DNA of 64,000 nt from Morinoia aosen. Lineage: Eukaryota; Arthropoda; Malacostraca; Amphipoda; Talitridae. This document shows positions 58,271 through 64,000 of this stretch, in pieces. The stretch lies in the NCBI GenBank assembly GCA_030386875.1, contig CM059571.1, forward strand, positions 25,786,355-25,850,354, given 5' to 3'. The position numbers were made by a program, and so were the translations under genes. Every line of letters starts with the position of its first letter. Position 1 is the first letter of the stretch. Below the pieces are notes generated by a model that was given only the letters and a program-made list of their open reading frames with translations, did not search any database and had not been told where the DNA came from.

Positions 58271-58899
58271 TTGGGGGTTATTGGAGCTTCGAAGTCTGGT
58301 CCATGTAGCTCCACGTCAGAATGGGGGTTTTGTTCTTGCTTTGGGCACTGTCAGGTACAGAATGGGAATGTTTTAGTGGGGATTTCTCTGAATGTAGCTT
58401 GCAGTCATATGTTTCAGTGATTGCAGAATTTATATAGCTCATAATATTTCCACGTTTTATAAAACAAGAGATTTACGCACACAAATTCATTTTAATTGAC
58501 CCATGTTATAATATTTACGTCTACAGCATGCCCTATAACTAGCCTCACACGAGTGTCCCAAGTTATGGGAAGGTCCAGCCTGGGCGGCACAGCCTGGAGC
58601 TTCAGTTGCCAATGTCAGGAAGATAAAATCAGATAGCCTTGATAAGGTTTATTTATATAGAGCTCCTGTGGGCGATTCTCTTAAGGAGTAATGGTGAATT
58701 TAGGTCATGAGGGGTTTTGTGGTAATGTACCTTGTACAATGATTAGTATGAAGATCCCAGAACTCAAGTGTACGCAGTACATCACCACTGTGCCTCAATG
58801 AAGCACACTCAATGGTGCGGGAGGGATAAGATGATGGTGAACGATGGTGTTAGCATGCCCACAGTTGTTAGATGTGTCCAACATATGCTATCAATAGAG
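58271..58899. other. Unassigned; probably includes the 3' untranslated region of the Jockey-type element
   Basis: There is no ORF with motifs. Because the Jockey-type ORF2 ends at 58,915 on the reverse strand, part of this region should be its 3' UTR. No poly-A or short tandem tail could be placed, so the 3' end is undefined. Confidence 0.45.
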
Positions 58900-58914
58900 T
58901 AACAACGGTCAGAT

Positions 58915-59957
58915 CTACATAGTATGAATTTTATCACAGTCTGTCAAATATCTGAGAGCAGCTTTGACTATTTGGGCTTGCACTGGACTTGGGAAGGGGC
59001 CTCCTCCAAGCAATTCTTTTAGAGAAATGGGAACGTTCAACGAGATTAAGGTGGTATTCAGATTGTTGCGATGGACTGCATGATTTGGACAATGCAAGAG
59101 AAAGTGGTCTATGCTCTCAACAGCACCACATTCACAGTTGGGGCTATCTGCTAAATCAAACCGAGCCAAGTGGGATTTGACACCAGCATGTCCCACTCGT
59201 AGCCTTGCCAGGGCAACTTCAGCTGTGCGAGATTTATTTAAGGCCCAAGGCCAGTACTCAATATTATCCCTAACTTGGGTCAAGAACCGACCTTTCCCAG
59301 ATGCTCTGACTGTAGTCAGCCAGGAGAGGTTCCAGTGCCTGTGAAGAGCACTACGCACAAGACTTACAGTTTCCTCCTTCGATGGAGAGGTGATGGTACG
59401 ATATCGGAGCAAATGAGCTTCTTTAGCATAGAGGTCCGCCGCTTCGTTGCCTGCGTTGCCTTCGTTTTATGGCCAGGGATGAACTGAAATTTAATGACAT
59501 GAGAAGTGGAGAGCAAAATTAATTTTTCTTGAATGCTAAAAAACAAACGAATGTAGCGTTTAGGCTTTTGATCTCGAATTAGGTACAACGAATTTAAAGA
59601 GTCTGAAAAGATCACTATCTTTTCGCGGTCAAATAGGTTATTCTGAACCCATGTTAGTGCCTCGTCGATAGCAAAGAGTTCTGTTTTCAGGACTTGGACC
59701 TGAGGTCTCAGTTTTCAATTTAATGATATATTTTTTATAGGGATCACAACGGCTGCTGATGCAGAGGTGTTTGGCTCAGTTACACGAGAGCCATCCGTAT
59801 ATATTGGTAAAAACTGCGCAAATTTTATTTGTTGCAGGTCTTGAAAGACTTTTCGAACAGACACAGAGGACAAAGATGAGACAGGAGTTGGTATAAACTC
59901 AGTGAAAATGCAATCACTGGTGTTAAACCACGGTGGAAGAGGGGAGACCAGTGGCAA
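58915..59957 (-). pseudogene. ORF2 C-terminal part: RNase H and Cys/His tail
   Basis: RNase H removes template RNA during target-primed reverse transcription. IYTDGSRV (about 59,810) gives the first catalytic Asp, LKTELFAIDEAL (about 59,690-59,655) the Glu, and IFSDSLNSLYLI (about 59,615-59,580) the next Asp. FQFIPGHK follows near 59,495-59,470. After frame changes the C-terminal region has WALNKSRTAEVALARLRVGH and then CECGAVESIDHFLLHC (about 59,125-59,078), the C-X-C...H...C motif common at the end of Jockey ORF2. A stop near 59,715 and frameshifts near 59,400 disrupt it. Confidence 0.85.
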
Positions 59958-60140
59958 AGCAATATGATGGGGATTGGGAGATGAAGTCTGGCAAAAATTG
60001 ACTAAACATAAGTAGCAGAAGAGTGCAAGTTTGAGGATGCACGATTGGTTAACAGACTGAGAGATTGCATGTTCTGCAACATTTTAGCATCAATTGGCAG
60101 CTGCATCATTCTGCAATAATATGAGCAGGTAATTTGCTCT

Positions 60141-61440
60141 CTATGTAGCTGAAGTGGGGGGCACATTTGCTTCTACCTCCAAAGAGGATACAGGGGTGGT
60201 TTTCCTGCAGCCTGTGGCAATTCGCAAGCTAGAGTTTTGAATAGGGTTTAATTTTGCTAGATTCGAGGGGGCTGCAACTCCATAAAAAGGGGCAGCATAA
60301 TAGAGTCTGCTACGAATCAATAGTGAGTACAGCTTGAGCAGCGTTTCTCGATCTGCACCCCAATGTCTGTGGAATATTGATTGCAATAAATTTAGAATAC
60401 GCAAGCAAGATATTCTAAGGCTATCAATATGCGGTCCCCATCGAAGATGTGGGGCATCCAAAACTACTCCAAGATATCGGAACTGTTGTACTTATTCCAA
60501 TTCTTGGCCATTGATCTTTAATGGGAGAGTTGCAATTCTCTTATTAGTGAAATACATACATTTAGTTTTTTGAAGAATCAACTTGAGGCCCCACTGCTTG
60601 GTCCATTTGTAGAAGGAGTTCAATTGAGCTTGGAGTCTGGCAGTCGCAGTATTAATATCACAGTCAGAGGCAAAAAATGAGATATCATCAGCATATTCTA
60701 TTGATTGTACTCCCATCTCTATAAGAATGTCTCTCAGCATTACCTTAAAAAGAAGGGGGGAGAGAATAGCTCCTTGGGGAACGCCAGAGCTGATATTTTT
60801 TAAGGGAGTATACTCTCCTTCAAAAAATACCTTGAAAGATCTGTTGGAAAGATAAGACTGCAACCAGCGAAGCAGCTTGCCCTCGACTCCACTCATGCTG
60901 AGTTTGTATAGGAGTCCATTATGCCATACCGTGTCAAATGCACTGGTTAGATCACAGAAAGCTATTAAGACAATGGACTTCGTTCTCAAAGCAAGGCGCA
61001 CAGCTGTCTTAAGTCGAGCAACCTGATCAACAGTCGACATCCGGCGTCTAAAGCCTCCTTGGGCTTTTCGGAAGGTATTGTTCTTCTCAAGCACATAATT
61101 TAGGCGCCTGTTTATAAGGGACTCCATTAGTTTGCCAACACATGAAAGTAAAGATATGGGGCGGAAGAAATTCACTGCTGACAGAGGCGTATTTGTCTTA
61201 GGTATAGGTATGATGAGAGCAGTCTTCCAGGATTCAGGTATGGTACCTGAATGTAGGCTTTGGTTGAAGATATCTAACAGCCAAAGTTTATAGCTCTCTG
61301 GAAGATGAGACAGATGTGCATTATGAATTTGGTCGAGACCAGCGCTAGTATTCTTAAAGAGTACTAAGACAAGCGTTGAGTTCGCCCACAGAAAATGGTT
61401 TATCAATGGGCAAAGCCACATCAATACTTAGTGAGAGGGC
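60141..61440 (-). pseudogene. ORF2 reverse transcriptase of the Jockey-type element
   Basis: This would copy element RNA at the nicked target. A long open stretch (60,492-61,424) has, in order, GLDQIHNAHLSHLP, WKTALIIPIPKT, FRPISLLSCVGKLMES, GGFRRRMSTVDQVARL, IAFCDLTSAFDTVWHNGLL with the first Asp, SGVPQGAILSPLLF, and IEYADDISFFASD with the catalytic Asp pair near 60,690. Thumb residues follow after TAA at 60,492-60,494: the same frame goes on with QQFRYLGVVLDAPHLRW and LYSLLIRSRLYYAAPFYG down to 60,141. A frameshift near 61,360-61,420 separates it from the linker upstream. Core motifs are intact and the gene as a whole is not. Confidence 0.9.
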
Positions 61441-61815
61441 AAGTAGAAGGGTAATGAACGAAGGGTAAGGGTTAGGAGCAGGAGCGGTAAGAGCCTCTTC
61501 ATAGCAAGAGGCTAATGCTTCAGCTTTTGAAGCAGAGTCTGAAATTATGGAATTATGCACAATAAATGGGCTGGTTTTTCTAGTACAGGAGGATTGCAAT
61601 CGACTCACCTGCTTCCACACTTTAGCTACAGGGGTGTCAGCAGAGATTGTGCTGCAAAATTTTTCCCAAGAGGCTTTCTTGGCTACTTTAACCTGATATT
61701 TCAACATAGCTTGGCAACGCTTGTAATTGATTAAATTTACTGGAGATGGTTGTGAGGTTAAGGTTGTTTTTGCTGCTCTGTGGGCATTCAAGGCATCAGC
61801 ACATTTTTTATTTCA
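61354..61815 (-). pseudogene. ORF2 linker between endonuclease and RT
   Basis: Open from 61,791 to 61,354. ALNAHRAAKTTLTSQPSP, YKRCQAMLKYQVKVAKKASW and VAKVWKQVSRLQSSC are typical of the region between endonuclease and RT in Jockey-type ORF2. It is in frame with the endonuclease but separated from it by TGA at 61,813-61,815, at a position usually occupied by the second Trp of a PWW motif. Confidence 0.82.
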
Positions 61816-62985
61816 CCATGGTTTGGCATACCGAGGTGAAATATTTTCTTTGGATTGCTGAAAGTTTTTTTGACTAGCGGAAATTAACCTATTTTCAAAA
61901 TTATTGTAACTTACTTCCAGGTCAGGAGAATCAGCTGTTCCTGCATGTAGCAGATCATTCCTCCACGCGTCCCAGGACCCAGTGCTGAACTTCCATGTTG
62001 GCCGTGCCCTACACTTGGCAGTGGTGGGAGTTACTCCAATACTGGTGACCACAGGGTAGTGGTCACTGCCCATGTCCTGCTCAGTATGTATAGCAGCACC
62101 AGGATGCAAAATAGCAGATATTAGTGTAAGATCTAAAGTTGAAAAGGAATTTTGGTAGACATTAAAGTAAGTTGGGAGACCAGAGGATGTAAGCACTGTT
62201 AGTGATGAATCTTGAAGTAGAACATCTATTAGGTTCCTACCAGTGGTATTAGGCATCTTATTTGGTTCCCATAGGGGGCTGTGGGCATTGAAATCTCCCA
62301 CAATACAACGAATGGGTTCAAGTTGTTTAAAGAAATGATTGAGCTCTTGAGATGAAAATACTTGATTTGGGTTGTATATATTAAGAATGGAGAGAAGTGA
62401 ATTATTTTTTAAAATTAAATTAATTCCTAATGCTTCAAGTTTACCTAAAGGAAATGGCTGTAGAGCCAGTTCAAGATAGGAGACATCATTTTTTATTAGT
62501 ATAGCAATTCCTCCTCCAGCATGTGCAGCTTCTCTATGCTTCTCTATGCTCTATGTGCTCGTCGTAGCTGTGAGACTAGCGAACTTGCCTCCGTCCAGGC
62601 AGACCCTGGTTCGAGTCCCGGCGCTGGTGGCGATTTTCTCTGTTGGGTATAGGGGAAAAATTCCAAGCACAATACCCCACTCTACCCAGGTGTCTGAAAT
62701 GGGTACCGGTCTTGACCGGGGGAAAGCGTAATGGCGTCCTTGCGTTAGTTATAAGGCATTTGAAAATCCAATGTATAAGGTCATATGTATCAGGCTTTAA
62801 ATTGGAAATAAAGCATCCGTAGATGCCCTCATTATATATGGCTGAATAGCCAACAAACCTAAACTGACTTCGTTCAGAAAGCCAGGTTTCATTCAAGCAC
62901 ACGATATGTGGCTTTGTACTATACAAGTGAATTTTTAAAGGGGAGATCTTGTTGCTGAGGCTTCTGCAGTTCCACTAGAGGATTT
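61813..62985 (-). pseudogene. ORF2 apurinic-like endonuclease, interrupted by a SINE
   Basis: The endonuclease nicks target DNA. The N-terminal part is at 62,985-62,830: WNCRSLSNKISPLK and PHIVCLNETWLSERSQF (the Glu of the ETW motif), GYSAIYNEG. A SINE then intervenes, and the gene resumes near 62,530 with AAHAGGGIAILIKN, LLSILNIYNP, VGDFNAHSPLW (62,300-62,270) and MGSDHYPVV (about 62,070), the conserved GDFNAH and SDH blocks. A TAG lies just before WNCRSL near the ORF2 start, and the two parts are in different frames. The target site was lost or rearranged: no clean duplication surrounds the SINE. Confidence 0.88.
62535..62826 (+). mobile_element. tRNA-derived SINE inserted in the endonuclease gene
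   Basis: The head carries an A-box-like TAGCTGTGAGACTAGCG (about 62,563) and a B-box GGTTCGAGTCCC (about 62,609-62,620) at the spacing of a tRNA gene. A non-tRNA body follows (GGGTACCGGTCTTGACCGGG hairpin near 62,700), then an AT-rich tail. Endonuclease homology stops on one side and resumes on the other, which fixes it as an insertion. It is not a working tRNA: the acceptor stem does not pair. Ends are approximate. Confidence 0.75.
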
Positions 62986-62990
62986 GAATT

Positions 62991-64000
62991 TCATTTCCTA
63001 GGGGCATTTGGTAGTTTGTTTAGATTATTCTTACCTGTATTTGGATATTGTTTACCTTTGTAGTGTTGAGGTTTACCTCCAATGATGGGAGAAGGCTGTA
63101 CCTCCTTCACTCCCTTAGCCTTCTTGGTCTGGTTCTCACCACTGACGGATGGAGTAGGGGCCACACGCTTCCCACTCACTGAGGCACTTGGTTTGACTGA
63201 ACCTTGAGATTTAGAATTATCATACTGGTCCAGCTTTTTAGGGAGAGAAAAATCTTTAGTGACAAGAGAAGCTGTGAGCAGTTTTGTATACAGAGATGGT
63301 TTTAAATGAAAGGTTTCTTCAGTAAGTTTGGTTATAGTCTCCAGCACATTGATATCTACATTAGACTGGTTAAATACAGAAAGCAATTTTGCCAATAGCT
63401 CCACAAGTTGGGCTACAGAAACATTCCGAAGAGTTTGCGGGGCCTGTGCTTGAGTCGTTTGTGTGCCAATGGTTTTAGTAGGTATTACTGGAATGTTTTC
63501 TCTAATAGAGATTCTTTGAGTTGAGTTAGGTAAACTAAGGGCTGAAGGCTGAGGCCTGGGGCTGAAGGCTCAAACTGAACAGGCAAGTTGGTATTTTGAT
63601 TTTCTGAATTTTTTACTTGCATGAGGGCTTCTTTATAGGATAGTTTATTTGCTAGTCGTGTTTTTTCGACTAGTTTGGCGTGCTTGACTTTAGGACAGCC
63701 CCCGTAGTTAGCTGTATGATTTCCTCCACAATTACAGCAGGTAGTAGTGCCTGGGGAGGTGCAGTCTTTTACATTATGCGGGCCACTGCAAGCCACACAG
63801 CGAGGAGAGCCTTTACAATTAGCAGCACTATGGCCAAATCTTTGGCATTTGTAGCACTGCCATGGCTGGCCTACAAATGTGCTCACTCTGTACTGTTGGT
63901 ATCCAATGCGTACAAAAGAAGGTAAGAGAGAAAGCTGAAAAGTTACCTTGAACATTGACGTCTTAATTCTCTCTTTCCCTTTAAAAATTCTCTGAGCTGA
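62991..64000 (-). pseudogene. ORF1 (gag-like, three zinc knuckles) of the Jockey-type element, 5' part outside the window
   Basis: ORF1 proteins bind the element RNA. The frame is open from the window edge through VRIGYQQYRVSTFVGQPW and then three knuckles near 63,855-63,690: CYKCQRFGHSAANC, CVACSGPHNVKDC and CCNCGGNHTANYGGC, a set typical of Jockey ORF1. A frameshift near 63,545 in a local CTTCAGCCCC/CCTCAGCCTT duplication moves the C-terminal part (VELLAKLLSVFNQSNVDI, down to NKLPNAPRK) into another frame. The Met at 63,955 is internal; the real start lies beyond 64,000. Confidence 0.88.

Larger units (their letters stand above)
58900..64000 (-). mobile_element. Jockey-type non-LTR retrotransposon (LINE), broken and running off the right edge
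   Basis: Reverse-strand order is ORF1 with three zinc knuckles, then ORF2 with AP-like endonuclease, linker, RT with YADD, RNase H, and a Cys/His motif at the C-terminus. This architecture is established for Jockey/I-group LINEs of arthropods. Several in-frame stops and frameshifts, plus a SINE inserted in the endonuclease, make it a fossil. ORF1 and its promoter continue beyond 64,000. Confidence 0.9.

Noticed and set aside
62560-62640. Functional tRNA gene
   Set aside because: A and B boxes are present, but the acceptor stem and anticodon arm do not form a proper cloverleaf, and a SINE body follows.

Overview
The window reads as repeat-rich, probably heterochromatic, arthropod (most likely insect) nuclear DNA. 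The basis is the set of mobile-element families (Ty3/gypsy LTR elements, a Jockey-type and a CR1-like non-LTR element, Tc1-type transposases, a tRNA-derived SINE), the intron-free element ORFs, and the absence of any operon or bacterial gene. I recognise no host protein-coding gene and no functional tRNA or rRNA gene, and the sequence does not let me name a species.

Layout. (1) 1-24,985: one uninterrupted, single-orientation minisatellite of mixed 15-bp (TTTTGTATAGTGTAA) and 16-bp (TTTTGATATAGTGTAA) units, arranged into higher-order blocks of about 0.63, 2.27 and 2.74 kb. The + strand has almost no C, and the - strand has no stop triplet in any frame of either unit, so the many long pentapeptide ORFs there are by-products. 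The array ends in a short 18-bp AT-rich repeat directly against a broken CR1-like reverse transcriptase (24,978-25,830, -). (2) 26,221-29,782 (-): a decayed LTR element with very short LTRs, a SCAN-like gag, and the order gag-protease-integrase-start of RT. This is the unusual Gmr1-like order, with the rest of RT and RNase H missing. (3) 29,783-42,346: no host genes. It holds a 1.28-kb block bounded by diverged inverted repeats, minisatellites, two broken Tc1-type transposases in tandem, and a roughly 3-kb imperfect palindrome (37,185-40,160). (4) 42,347-56,619 (+): a nearly complete 14.3-kb Ty3/gypsy element with LTRs, a CTCCA target duplication, gag, a canonical A_AAA_AAC -1 frameshift site, and a pol frame broken by one TGA. 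Its RNase H-integrase-3' region is present three times in tandem (2.76-kb units). It sits inside a (GACTCC)n tract. (5) 56,620-58,880: the rest of that tract, a third copy of the palindrome-arm repeat, and a CR1-like C-terminal tail. (6) 58,900-64,000 (-): a Jockey-type element (ORF1 with three zinc knuckles; ORF2 endonuclease, RT, RNase H and C-terminal Cys/His motif). Several stops and frameshifts break it, a tRNA-derived SINE interrupts it, and it runs off the right edge.

The elements do not form a cooperating gene system. What they share is the history of a satellite/transposon domain: nested insertions, a satellite edge inside an RT gene, inverted duplications, and a recent tandem amplification inside one retrotransposon. 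The most novel-looking items are the stop-free, C-depleted satellite with its unit-length 'barcode', the gag-PR-INT-RT order of the 26-30 kb element, the triplicated RNase H-integrase cassette, and the 3-kb palindrome.
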